From assembly GCA_017617145.1 (NCBI GenBank), contig JAFZWX010000121.1, positions 1 to 43,803 on the forward strand: a stretch of 43,803 bases of DNA, given 5' to 3'. Below, piece after piece: positions 26,137 to 34,118 of the stretch (its first letter is position 1; each line of letters begins with the position of its first letter). The stretch is from Treponema sp. GTDB lineage: Bacteria > Spirochaetota > Spirochaetia > Treponematales > Treponemataceae. The notes below the pieces were generated by a model. The model saw only the letters and a list, made by a program, of their open reading frames with translations. It was not told the origin of the DNA and made no database searches. Made by a program: the position numbers and the translations under genes.

Positions 26137-26698
26137 AAACTGGGATCAATTGAATTCCGTTTACCAGAACGTCTCCTACTGCTTTTGTAGAACAGCTTGT
26201 TGATGAGCCCGTTCCTGAACTGCAGGATTGGTTTGCCGAAGAAGTGCAGGCTTGATCCATGGATGCACCACAGGCTTCTCCACAACCTTCGCCACAGCCC
26301 TGAAGCAAATTTTCAGTAGTAGTAGCACAACAATTTGCAGATTCACTTGTAAGATAATATGCACCAATTATTACACCAGCTGTTACAACAACACCTATAA
26401 CAACATAAGTTACTATAAGAGCTGTTTTCTTTTTTTTGTTTACTGTAGGTTCATCTGAATAATCATAATTATTATTATAATCGATGTCGTCTTCATAATC
26501 GTCATAATAATCGTTATCATCTTCTACAATGATTCTTTGTTGTGTAGTCGAATCTGCCCCTGCAGCCATAGAAACTCTTGCTGCCGAAGAAGGTAATCCT
26601 CCACCAAAACTAGAGAATGAATATGTCACCGGCTCTGCAAACAGAGAAGCTGAGAATCCAAATAATGCCAGAATAATTGCGAAAGTTTTAATCTTCAT
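26126..26698 (-). CDS. Cys-rich single-pass membrane protein, first gene of the YidD operon
   Basis: 190 residues of unknown family. A signal peptide (FAIILALFGFSASLFA) is followed by a Ser/Ala stretch and an Asp/Tyr/Asn-rich acidic segment (about 58-84). Four lysines then lead into one TM helix (about 92-116), and a C-terminal region (about 122-167) holds eight cysteines, including CC and CGEGCGEAC. It might bind a metal or form disulfides; no enzyme motif. Two starts are possible: ATG 26704 with GGGGG upstream, or ATG 26698, exactly 6 nt after a -10 box. I prefer 26698 on promoter geometry, but the choice is open. Confidence 0.7.
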   Translation of the reverse strand: MKIKTFAIILALFGFSASLFAEPVTYSFSSFGGGLPSSAARVSMAAGADSTTQQRIIVEDDNDYYDDYEDDIDYNNNYDYSDEPTVNKKKKTALIVTYVVIGVVVTAGVIIGAYYLTSESANCCATTTENLLQGCGEGCGEACGASMDQACTSSANQSCSSGTGSSTSCSTKAVGDVLVNGIQLIPVYVP

Positions 26699-26704
26699 AC
26701 TCAT

Positions 26705-26733
26705 ATTTTACCCCCTTTGGGCTAATTTTGCAA
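26705..26733 (-). promoter_or_regulatory. Promoter of the Cys-rich/LolA-YidD operon
   Basis: Minus strand: TTGCAA (26733-26728), 17-bp spacer, TAAAAT (26710-26705), then 6 nt to ATG 26698. The -35 hexamer and spacing equal those of gltA. Confidence 0.6.
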
Positions 26734-26747
26734 GTTTACCCCTTTGG
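26707..26747. repeat. Direct repeat pair in the vWA / YidD-operon intergenic region
   Basis: TTTACCCCCTTTGG (26707-26720) and TTTACCCCTTTGG (26735-26747), 28 bp apart. One falls in the -35/-10 spacer and the other just upstream of the -35 of the minus-strand promoter, so they could be an operator pair. Confidence 0.5.
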
Positions 26748-26791
26748 CACTGCCTACTAATAATAAACAACAAAAAGGCCGATAAGTAACT

Positions 26792-28054
26792 ATGTTATTA
26801 AAAAAATTAATAAAAATCGGATTCTCATGTCTTGTAATGCTTGCAGGAATTTCAGGTTCAGGTGCTATAATTTTTGCACAGGAAGCTGCAGAATCACAGA
26901 CAATTGTTTATACAGAAAAACAAAATGCAATGCGCATTACTGCAAATGATATAAAACTCGTTGAAGAAAAAAATGAGGATGGTGAGCTTACAGGTTATCA
27001 TCTTTATATTCGAAAGATAAAAGGTGTAGAGTCTGTACTGCTTACAGAAACTACGCGGGATCCTACTGGTAAAGCAGATAACTATGCCTACCGTGCACTT
27101 GAATATAATCCGATTAATGGTGATGAAATCCGCATTTTAGACGGAAAGCCTCTTGTTTCAGAAGGAGCAAAATACAGCCTTATAGATTCTACAACCGAAA
27201 AAGTTGAAGGTCTTGGCGACGCTTTTCATATTTTTATTCCATTAAAACTTCAGTTTGGATACGAATGGAGCCGCAACGGAATTGTAGAAATTGGTCGCGG
27301 AACTTTTATAAATATCAGAACTTTCGAAAAGCCTTATGCCGATTACACGGGTGAATATATGGACAGCCCTTTTATGTTTAATCTTGAAACCCGTCGTCGT
27401 GCAAAGCCAAATCCTCCGCCACCAGATCCTCCTGTTGAGCATGAGGTTGTTCTTACAGATGATTATAATCCTGCCGCAAGCCAGAAGTTTGAAGAAATGT
27501 CTGATTTTATTGTTTATTCAAAAGGACCGGAAACAATTGTAGACGATATTCTCGAAGTTTTTGATGAAATTGGAAATAAAGAAAATCTTGATGTTGTGTT
27601 TGCAATTGATGCAACCGGCAGTATGAAAAACGATATTGAAACTCTTAAGACAGATTTATTACCGGCACTTTTGAAAGAATTTGAAAATGTAAAAGGCACC
27701 AGATTCGGTTTACTTTTTTATCGTGACTATGGCGACAATTTCAATTACAAGGGACTTCCTGTTAAGTTTTTTGCCTTTACCGATAATCTTACAACCTTCA
27801 ACAAAAACTTGAATTCTATAAGAATTCTTGGCAAAGAAGGCGGCGATATTCCTGAAGCTGTTTATGAAGCAATTTATTCTTCTACAGAATTTTACAGCTG
27901 GCGGCCTGGAGCAACTAGACGAATAATTCTTATTGGAGATGCAGAACCTCATCCAAAACCTAGAGGACTTGGAAAGTATTCAAAGGATTATGTAATGGGT
28001 CTGGCTGAAGCAAAAGATATAAAAGTAAAAACTATTCTTTTACCTAGCGATTAG
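26792..28054 (+). CDS. Exported von Willebrand factor A-domain protein
   Basis: 420 residues. The signal peptide ends near IIFAQEAAE. Residues about 35-200 are a beta-rich domain of unknown type. A proline hinge (NPPPPDPPVEHE, about 210-221) leads into a vWA domain from about 260 to the end. There DVVFAIDATGSM supplies a MIDAS motif of form DxTxS (Thr for the usual first Ser), and GGDIPEAVYEAI and RRIILIGDAEPH are typical later motifs. Metal-dependent protein contact in the periplasm or at the surface is inferred. The 3' end overlaps the opposite TPR-lipoprotein gene by 11 bp. Only a weak ribosome site (AAGG) precedes ATG 26792. Confidence 0.82.
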   Translation: MLLKKLIKIGFSCLVMLAGISGSGAIIFAQEAAESQTIVYTEKQNAMRITANDIKLVEEKNEDGELTGYHLYIRKIKGVESVLLTETTRDPTGKADNYAYRALEYNPINGDEIRILDGKPLVSEGAKYSLIDSTTEKVEGLGDAFHIFIPLKLQFGYEWSRNGIVEIGRGTFINIRTFEKPYADYTGEYMDSPFMFNLETRRRAKPNPPPPDPPVEHEVVLTDDYNPAASQKFEEMSDFIVYSKGPETIVDDILEVFDEIGNKENLDVVFAIDATGSMKNDIETLKTDLLPALLKEFENVKGTRFGLLFYRDYGDNFNYKGLPVKFFAFTDNLTTFNKNLNSIRILGKEGGDIPEAVYEAIYSSTEFYSWRPGATRRIILIGDAEPHPKPRGLGKYSKDYVMGLAEAKDIKVKTILLPSD

Positions 28055-28436
28055 GAAGTTTTTCCATATCAAGCTGCGCAAGCTTTTTGTAGGCTGGAGG
28101 TAAATCTCCTGCTGCAGCGTAATCATAAATTTCAATAATTTCTTCGAGCGCAGAACGAGCCTTTTCATAATTTTTTGTCTTTAGATAAAAATGGGCAAGC
28201 TCGTATTTTGCTTCGATATATGTATTAGTGTCGCTGCCATAACGATCGATTGTAGCTTTGTAGCAGGCCTCGGCATTTTTATAATCAGCCGCATCATAAT
28301 AACTTTGAGCACGCTGCAAAATTTGAGGCGCAGTTAAATCTTCCGGAATATCTTTTATAGTCTGGCAACCTGTTATAGTCAATGTAATTACAGCTGTTAA
28401 AAACAAACAGCAAATTAGTGAAGAAATCTTTTTCAT
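28044..28436 (-). CDS. Small TPR-like lipoprotein
   Basis: 130 residues. Lipobox TITGC after a hydrophobic signal; two to three TPR-like helical repeats (AQSYYDAADYKNAEACYKA; AKYELAHFYLKTKNYEKARS), as in BamD/YbgF-like outer-membrane scaffolds, but shorter. ATG 28436 opens directly on the signal peptide; extending to 28487 would add unlikely hydrophobic residues. A promoter (28443-28471) places the transcript start at the ATG, with no ribosome site. A BamD-type function would be a guess. Confidence 0.78.
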   Translation of the reverse strand: MKKISSLICCLFLTAVITLTITGCQTIKDIPEDLTAPQILQRAQSYYDAADYKNAEACYKATIDRYGSDTNTYIEAKYELAHFYLKTKNYEKARSALEEIIEIYDYAAAGDLPPAYKKLAQLDMEKLPNR

Positions 28437-28442
28437 GCGGTA

Positions 28443-28471
28443 ATAATACAACATAATTAATGTATAGGCAA
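28443..28471 (-). promoter_or_regulatory. Promoter of the TPR lipoprotein gene
   Basis: Minus strand: TTGCCT (28471-28466), 17-bp spacer, TATTAT (28448-28443), then 6 nt to ATG 28436, implying a leaderless message. Confidence 0.6.
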
Positions 28472-28518
28472 TGAGTGATATAAGCAACGAGTGACTTTAT
28501 ACTTTTGAAGTGATGTTG

Positions 28519-28524
28519 TATAAT
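28519..28524 (+). promoter_or_regulatory. -10 box of the 28533 lipoprotein gene
   Basis: TATAAT ending 8 nt before ATG 28533. The -35 is weak (TTTATA at 17-bp spacing). The box lies too close to the alternative ATG at 28527 for that codon to be in the message. Confidence 0.55.
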
Positions 28525-28532
28525 AAATGGCA

Positions 28533-28988
28533 ATGAGAAAAACACTTTTTTTACTGCTGCTTTGTATTTTAATAACAGGATGTGCAAGTAAAGGCAGTAA
28601 CGATTCAGAACAAATAATAGAAGAGAGCGAAGAAATATTTCTTTTTTCAGACTGGCAGTACAGAGGTTTTGGTCAGGAATATCCGTTATGGGCGGAAAGC
28701 GCATTAAAAAATGATATTCAGTCTCTTATAGAATTTTTTCCTGAGCTTGAAGGTAAGGAATCGCAAATAGAAATTACAGTTCAGTTTGGTAAAAATGTCG
28801 ATATGCTTACAAATCACGAAACGGTAAAGAATGATGTTCTGCCCGAAGAAGAAGTTTTAGAAGACTTAGATGCCCCTGAAACCCTGCCTGCTGCAAAAGT
28901 TTATGCCGAAACCTGGGTTTATATTAATCCTGATTATAATGAATATGAAGATAACTATGCATATATAAAAATTGGAGGAACAAAATGA
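28533..28988 (+). CDS. Small lipoprotein upstream of galE
   Basis: 151 residues of unknown function. Signal peptide with lipobox LITGC (Cys about 15), then a Ser/Glu-rich linker and a mixed alpha/beta domain containing WQYRGFGQEYPLWAE and ending in a Tyr/Asn/Asp-rich stretch (INPDYNEYEDNYAYI). ATG 28533 is preferred over 28527 because the -10 box ends at 28524. The stop overlaps the galE start (ATGA), so the two are translationally coupled. Confidence 0.75.
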   Translation: MRKTLFLLLLCILITGCASKGSNDSEQIIEESEEIFLFSDWQYRGFGQEYPLWAESALKNDIQSLIEFFPELEGKESQIEITVQFGKNVDMLTNHETVKNDVLPEEEVLEDLDAPETLPAAKVYAETWVYINPDYNEYEDNYAYIKIGGTK

Positions 28989-29950
28989 AAGTTTTAGTAA
29001 TTGGTGGAGCAGGTTATATTGGAAGTCATGTTGTAAAAGAAATGATGAAAGCCGGACACAAGGTTACTGTATTTGATAATCTTTCAAGCGGACTTAGGGT
29101 GAATCTGTTTCCGCAGAATGATTTTATTTATGGAAACATTCTGATTCCTGCAGATCTGGAAGCTGCTTTTGAAAAAGGTTTTGATGCTTTTGTTCATCTT
29201 GCCGCTTTTAAAGCAGCCGGTGAAAGTATGATTTTGCCCGAAAAATACAGTGTAAATAATATTACAGGAACACTGAACATAATGAATGCAGCCGTAAAAT
29301 ATGGTTGTAAAAAAATGATTTTCAGTTCTTCTGCAGCTGTTTTTGGGTCTCCGGAATATCTTCCAATTGATGAAAATCATCCGAAAAATCCAGAAAACTA
29401 CTACGGCTTTACAAAGCTTGAAATTGAACGCTTTATGGGCTGGTACGATAAACTTAAAGGACTTCGTTTTGCAGCCCTGCGATATTTTAATGCAGCAGGT
29501 TATGACCCTGATGGAGAAATTCGTGGTCTTGAACAGAATCCTGCAAATTTGTTGCCGCGAGTTATGGAAGTTGCAGCCGGCATGCAAAAGGGTATGAAGG
29601 TTTTTGGAACTGATTACGATACCCGCGATGGAACTTGTATTCGAGATTACGTTCATGTTACAGATCTTGCACGTGCTCATGTTATGGCTTTGGATTATAT
29701 TGCGAAGAATGACAAAAGCCTTACGGTAAATCTTGGAACCGAAAAGGGAACGACTGTAAAAGAAATTATTGATGCTGCAAGAAAAATTACAGGCAAAGAA
29801 ATTCCTAGCGAAGATGTTGAACGCCGTCCTGGAGATCCTGCCTGCCTTTATGCAACCTCAAAGCTTGCAAAAGAACTGCTCGGCTGGGAACCAAAATACA
29901 GCGATGTAGAAACGCTTGTTAAGACTACATGGGAAGTATATAATGTGTAA
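28985..29950 (+). CDS. galE: UDP-glucose 4-epimerase
   Basis: Interconverts UDP-glucose and UDP-galactose with bound NAD. 321-residue extended SDR. The NAD-binding motif is VIGGAGYIGSH (residues 5-15), the substrate/catalytic region SSSAAVFG, and the catalytic Tyr-Lys NYYGFTK (about 138-144). LRYFNAAGYDPDGEIR and CIRDYVHVTDLA are diagnostic of GalE rather than dTDP-glucose dehydratase. GGAGG lies before ATG 28985, which overlaps the lipoprotein stop. It supplies UDP-galactose for surface glycans and supports galactose use. Confidence 0.95.
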   Translation: MKVLVIGGAGYIGSHVVKEMMKAGHKVTVFDNLSSGLRVNLFPQNDFIYGNILIPADLEAAFEKGFDAFVHLAAFKAAGESMILPEKYSVNNITGTLNIMNAAVKYGCKKMIFSSSAAVFGSPEYLPIDENHPKNPENYYGFTKLEIERFMGWYDKLKGLRFAALRYFNAAGYDPDGEIRGLEQNPANLLPRVMEVAAGMQKGMKVFGTDYDTRDGTCIRDYVHVTDLARAHVMALDYIAKNDKSLTVNLGTEKGTTVKEIIDAARKITGKEIPSEDVERRPGDPACLYATSKLAKELLGWEPKYSDVETLVKTTWEVYNV

Positions 29951-29990
29951 GGTCGCTAATTTTTAGGTCTACCACATTGAAGGAGTTGCA

Positions 29991-31211
29991 ATGTCACCAC
30001 AAGAATTTCTATTAAACTCACGCTCTAAAATTGTGGAGCTTGAAACTTTGCTCACCAGCATTCCTGCTATTGCACCAGAAGGCGGCGGCGACGGAGAAAC
30101 TAAAAAATGTGATGCACTTGAAGCCTGGCTCAAACAGAATGGATTTTCTGATGCAGGCTGCACTATAGAACGCTATGAAGCTCCTGACAGCCGTGTAAGC
30201 AGCAGAGTTCGTCCAAGCCTTGTTGTAACAATACCTGGTAAAGATGATTCTCAGCGTGTCTGGGTAATGGCTCATATAGATGTTGTTCCTGTCGGTGACC
30301 TTAGTCTTTGGAATACAGATCCGTGGAAGGTTGTAGAGAAAGACGGAAAACTTTATGGTCGTGGTGTAGAAGATAATCAGCAGGGCTTGTGTTCTGCTGT
30401 TTTTGCGGGGCTTTATTTTATAAAAAATGGAATTGTTCCAGCTCACACTGTAAAGCTTCTTTTTGTTGCAGACGAAGAAAACGGCAGCGAGTACGGTGCA
30501 ATCTGGCTCATAAGAAATACCGATTTATTTCAAAAGAATGATCTTGTTTTAATTCCCGATGGCGGCGACAGTGAAGGACGAACAATTGAAATTGCAGAAA
30601 AAAATCTTTTGTGGTTGCGCGTTCATGTAATGGGTAAACAGACTCATGGTTCACGTCCCGATAGTGGTGCCAATGCGTGTCTTGCAGCCTGTGCTTTGAG
30701 CCTTGAACTTCATAATCTTGAAAAAATTTTTGATAAGCATGATTCACTTTTTGAACCAGACTATTCAACATTCCAGCCGACAAAACGCGAAAAGAATGTA
30801 GACAGCATAAACATAATTCCCGGTGAAGATACCTTCTGTATGGATTGCAGAATTTTGCCTTGCTATTCGCTGGCAGAAGTTCTTGCAAAGGTAGACGAAG
30901 CCTGCCGCAAGGTTGAAGCACAGTACGGTGTAAAGGTTGAGTACACAACTCCACAAAAATCAGAAAGCCCTGCAACTGCAGTAACAGCTCCAGTGGCCCA
31001 GAAGCTTGCTGCTGCCATAAAGAAGATTCATGGAATAGACGCAAAGTTTATTGGAATTGGCGGCGGCACAGTTGGCGCAGAACTCAGACGCGAAGGCATA
31101 GACGCCGTAGTATGGAGCACATTGGACGACCAGGCACACCAGCCGAATGAGTATTGTGTTATTGAGAATCTTATTAAAGATGCGTTAACGATGATAGAAA
31201 TCTTCATTTAA
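29991..31211 (+). CDS. M20-family metallopeptidase/deacylase
   Basis: 406-residue cytosolic di-zinc hydrolase. Metal and catalytic motifs: MAHIDVVPVGD (His, Asp), GRGVEDNQQG (bridging Asp), DEENGSEYG (catalytic Glu and ligand Glu), and the C-terminal AHQPNEY His. The lid-domain motif QTHGSRPDSGANA is present. The family contains dipeptidases, DapE and carboxypeptidases; this layout resembles DapE-like Xaa-His dipeptidases, but the substrate is not determinable here. AAGGAG precedes ATG 29991. Copy B of the 73-nt structured element begins 4 bp after the stop codon. Confidence 0.88.
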   Translation: MSPQEFLLNSRSKIVELETLLTSIPAIAPEGGGDGETKKCDALEAWLKQNGFSDAGCTIERYEAPDSRVSSRVRPSLVVTIPGKDDSQRVWVMAHIDVVPVGDLSLWNTDPWKVVEKDGKLYGRGVEDNQQGLCSAVFAGLYFIKNGIVPAHTVKLLFVADEENGSEYGAIWLIRNTDLFQKNDLVLIPDGGDSEGRTIEIAEKNLLWLRVHVMGKQTHGSRPDSGANACLAACALSLELHNLEKIFDKHDSLFEPDYSTFQPTKREKNVDSINIIPGEDTFCMDCRILPCYSLAEVLAKVDEACRKVEAQYGVKVEYTTPQKSESPATAVTAPVAQKLAAAIKKIHGIDAKFIGIGGGTVGAELRREGIDAVVWSTLDDQAHQPNEYCVIENLIKDALTMIEIFI

Positions 31212-31214
31212 GTA

Positions 31215-31287
31215 CTGACACGGAGCAGAAAATGACTGAGGACAACTTCCTTCTGTTGGCTGAAGGCTTTTTCTGCGGGAGTGGCAG
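31215..31287 (+). ncRNA. 73-nt structured element, copy B
   Basis: Same length and layout as copy A with 9 substitutions. The base of the second stem is GCAG/CTGC instead of GTGA/CCAC, so pairing is kept or improved there. The upper part of that stem has two mismatches (A-G, T-T), and the outer stem one (A-G). It lies between the ends of the M20 gene and mraY, with no T-tract after it. Strand is assigned by analogy with copy A. Confidence 0.6.
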
Positions 31288-31311
31288 AACTTAAATGTAT
31301 ATGTATAAGTG

Positions 31312-32388
31312 CTAACGGATCTTAAAGAAGATTCCCAAGATTGCGCATGTCACTAAGATCTGCATAATCATAAATTTGATGAGAACCTGTGTTGGCGACC
31401 AGCCTCTGTTTTTGCGCATGTGGTCGTGCAGCGGGAATCGTATATTTTCGAAAATCTTTATTTTGAAGAAACGGAGCAGTGCAACCTTGAGTAAGCCCAT
31501 GCCTCCGTTTATAAAAATTATTGAACTTGTTGCAAGAATAAGGAACGGATTTCCGCTTACCATAACGCATACACCAATAAAAAATCCAAGTGCACGACTT
31601 CCGGCATCGCCCATAAGACATTTGCTAGGGAACGCATTCAGCCACAAATATCCCATTACAACTCCAGCCATTGCAAAAAGCATAATCGCCCAGTTTGCAC
31701 CGCTTGGAAGATGAGGAAGCAGCAGGTATGCAGAAATATCCTTGTGTCCAAGAACAAAATAGAAAACTGCGCCAAGTGTTAAAAGTGCAATAAGAACAAG
31801 TGTTGAAGAAAGACCGTCAACTCCATCTGTACAGTTTGTAGTATTTATTGAAGCCCAGAGCATTATTGTACAGATAATGATGTATACAACAGGATTAACT
31901 GCAATCAGATTTGAAGTAAATGGCAGCCAGAAGAGTACAATTCCATCGGCAGATGCATTTTTCATTCCATAGTAAAGAACAAAAGATGCAGCAATGCTCA
32001 AAAGTAAATCAAGAGCGCCTTTTAAATATTCTCCCCAGGAAGTAATGCTGCGGTCGTCAAGGTAACCTGTGAGCATTGTAAGCCAGGTAAGTGCAATGAT
32101 TGAACCTCTGACCCAGTCCATTGGAACAACAAAAAAACAGATAATGACAAAAATTGTTATAAATACAACTCCAGCGCCTGTTGGTTTTCCTTTGGCAGCT
32201 TCGGCATTTTCTTTTAAAGTAAATTCGCGGCCTCTGTCGTGAGGAAGTTTATCAAAAAATTTTGGAATTAATTTGTATGCAGCAAAAAATCCGGTGTAAA
32301 GTGCTACAGCAATCAGAACTGCATAAGATGAAAGAAGTCTGGCCGGACCCCAGAACTGTTGAAGATATTGACCTAATTGAAAAATCAT
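31312..32388 (-). CDS. mraY: Phospho-N-acetylmuramoyl-pentapeptide transferase
   Basis: Transfers phospho-MurNAc-pentapeptide to undecaprenyl phosphate, making lipid I at the cytoplasmic membrane. 358 residues with about ten TM segments. Catalytic motifs: YLDD (LTGYLDDRS, about 111), NTTNCTDGVDGL (about 182), LMGDAGSRALGF (about 255), and a C-terminal PLHDHMRKNRGWSPTQV in place of the usual LHHHFE-like loop. That last motif separates MraY from the WecA relatives. AAGAAGGA lies before ATG 32388. It is not in a mur/fts cluster. Confidence 0.88.
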   Translation of the reverse strand: MIFQLGQYLQQFWGPARLLSSYAVLIAVALYTGFFAAYKLIPKFFDKLPHDRGREFTLKENAEAAKGKPTGAGVVFITIFVIICFFVVPMDWVRGSIIALTWLTMLTGYLDDRSITSWGEYLKGALDLLLSIAASFVLYYGMKNASADGIVLFWLPFTSNLIAVNPVVYIIICTIMLWASINTTNCTDGVDGLSSTLVLIALLTLGAVFYFVLGHKDISAYLLLPHLPSGANWAIMLFAMAGVVMGYLWLNAFPSKCLMGDAGSRALGFFIGVCVMVSGNPFLILATSSIIFINGGMGLLKVALLRFFKIKIFENIRFPLHDHMRKNRGWSPTQVLIKFMIMQILVTCAILGIFFKIR

Positions 32389-32443
32389 ATAATCCTTCTT
32401 TATTATATATTGAGCACTAGTTTACCGAAAATCAAGAATAAAA

Positions 32444-34066
32444 TCAGTAGCTTATGTGCGGCATATTAGTAAAAATCATTGAAATCAGGTGGTCATTACA
32501 AAAATTTATAAATTCTTCATCATTTTGAGCACCGCCTGGCTGTATAATAGCTTTAAGTCCATTTTCTGCAAGCTGCCTTATTGAATCACAAAGTGGTGTA
32601 ACAGAATCGCATACAAGAACATCGGCAAGACTTAACTGTGTATTATCTGCATTCTGATTTCTATGAAGCAACGCTTCCGAAAGTGCAACATCCACTGCTC
32701 TTACAGAAGATTTACATGCCTGAGAAATTCCTACAACAGTATTATCTTTTACAAGTACAGCAGAAAAAGTTCTTGAGCCCATAGAAAGAATTGTTCCAAA
32801 AGCCATTTGATCTGCCAGAATCTGACCAGGCCTTGTTTTGGTTTTAACATCCCAATGGTCAAACAGAATCTTGTCTTTGTTCTGGAAAAGCAAGCCTCCA
32901 TTTATAAGTTCCATTTCATAATCTGCAGTTGTGATTCTTGCAATTTGAATGAGTTCCATTTTTTTGACTGTAGAAAGAATGTCTTTTGCACCTTGTGTAA
33001 AACCCGGAGCAACAACTGCTGCAAAATTCCCTTTTACTATTTCTTCGGCAGCAGCTTCATCAATTACTGCACTGCATGCAAGCGTAACCCGTTTTACATT
33101 TTCGGCATCGTAAGTAAATGTGTTTTTAAAGGAGTTTAAGGTGCTCGAAGAAATGCATGCTCCCAGAATAGATTTATATTTAACTGCAATTGTAAAAACT
33201 GTTCCTGTAAGCGGTGTAAATTGTGTTTCAAAATGATATCCGTCGCAGTTTGTAGTTTTTACCGAAAACTGATTTTTTAAATTGAGCGAGAACATACAGA
33301 TTTGTTCCCATGCAAATGAAATATCAGAAATAGTATTGTAGCTGAGTTCTTTTCCCTGTTGTTTTTGAAGCGAGCCTACAGTTCCTGTGCCACCCGGAAA
33401 TCTGTAAAGACAGGAATTCTGGTGCGAGTTTGAACCTTTTTGCAGCATGTATTGTTTTTCAAATGGATAGGTAAGGTAATTGATAAAACTCTTTTGAACC
33501 TCATCCGGATTATTCATAAGAATTGAACTTGCAATTCCGCCGTCAAAAGCAGAAACAAGATTAAGTGCTTTTGCAGCAAGATAAATTCTGAATTCCTTGT
33601 CTATGCTGTCTGTGCGAATTTGAACCATTGCTTCTTTATAATCATCAGGATCACAAAGAATTAAAATATTTTCATAATTTAAAAAGGCATTACGAAGAAT
33701 TGTCGAAACAAAAAAATTAAACGGTTTGGTAATAGCCTTTAATTTTTTTTCGGAATTAATATTGTGGAGCGTAGGAGTTACGTTCATACAAATAATTCCA
33801 ATATTTCCTCCCGCTTGATTTACAGGAGAATTTGGTTCATCAATAAACGAAGACGACATAATTCTTTGAATGAGACCCGAAGTGTCGTTTAAATAAAGAT
33901 TGTTTTCAGAAAGCGCCGGTTCTTTTACAACCGGAATCTTTGCTTTTCTTAGCACTTCTTCTGTTCTGTTTGCGCTAAGAATTGTCCAGCCCAGATTTGA
34001 AAGAAACTTTGCAAAATCTACAACGCCTTCTGTATTGTCAACATGAAAAATCGCCTGTTTATTCAT
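32444..34066 (-). CDS. PurH-like (AICAR transformylase/IMP cyclohydrolase) homologue with altered active sites
   Basis: 540 residues aligning by eye along the whole PurH fold. N-terminal MGS-like region DFAKFLSNLGWTILSANRTE (about 17-36); middle ILILCDPDDY; then GKELSYNTISD, GGLLFQNKDK, and the C-terminal AIIQPGGAQNDEEF ending in FTNMPHISY. Key differences: the IMPCH loop expected as STGGT reads SANRT, and the GRVKTLHP signature is missing. The GENPHQ motif reads GSNSHQ, and the catalytic Lys-His (KHxNPxG) appears as KYK (about 296-298). It could be a divergent spirochaetal PurH or a paralogue with another role. No ribosome site; TAAAAT lies 6 nt before the ATG. Confidence 0.78.
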   Translation of the reverse strand: MNKQAIFHVDNTEGVVDFAKFLSNLGWTILSANRTEEVLRKAKIPVVKEPALSENNLYLNDTSGLIQRIMSSSFIDEPNSPVNQAGGNIGIICMNVTPTLHNINSEKKLKAITKPFNFFVSTILRNAFLNYENILILCDPDDYKEAMVQIRTDSIDKEFRIYLAAKALNLVSAFDGGIASSILMNNPDEVQKSFINYLTYPFEKQYMLQKGSNSHQNSCLYRFPGGTGTVGSLQKQQGKELSYNTISDISFAWEQICMFSLNLKNQFSVKTTNCDGYHFETQFTPLTGTVFTIAVKYKSILGACISSSTLNSFKNTFTYDAENVKRVTLACSAVIDEAAAEEIVKGNFAAVVAPGFTQGAKDILSTVKKMELIQIARITTADYEMELINGGLLFQNKDKILFDHWDVKTKTRPGQILADQMAFGTILSMGSRTFSAVLVKDNTVVGISQACKSSVRAVDVALSEALLHRNQNADNTQLSLADVLVCDSVTPLCDSIRQLAENGLKAIIQPGGAQNDEEFINFCNDHLISMIFTNMPHISY

Positions 34067-34118
34067 ACAGATATTTTAACAGATTTTTGTATAAAATACC
34101 ATAAATAAATGCATAGGC

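Noticed and set aside
26529..26789. 86-codon plus-strand open frame over the start of the Cys-rich gene
   Set aside because: It runs antisense to the signal peptide of the Cys-rich protein, has no ribosome site, and spans the promoter region.
31215..31287. Copy B as a simple intrinsic terminator
   Set aside because: No T-run follows the hairpin on either strand, and the central loop sequence is conserved with copy A far beyond what a terminator needs.
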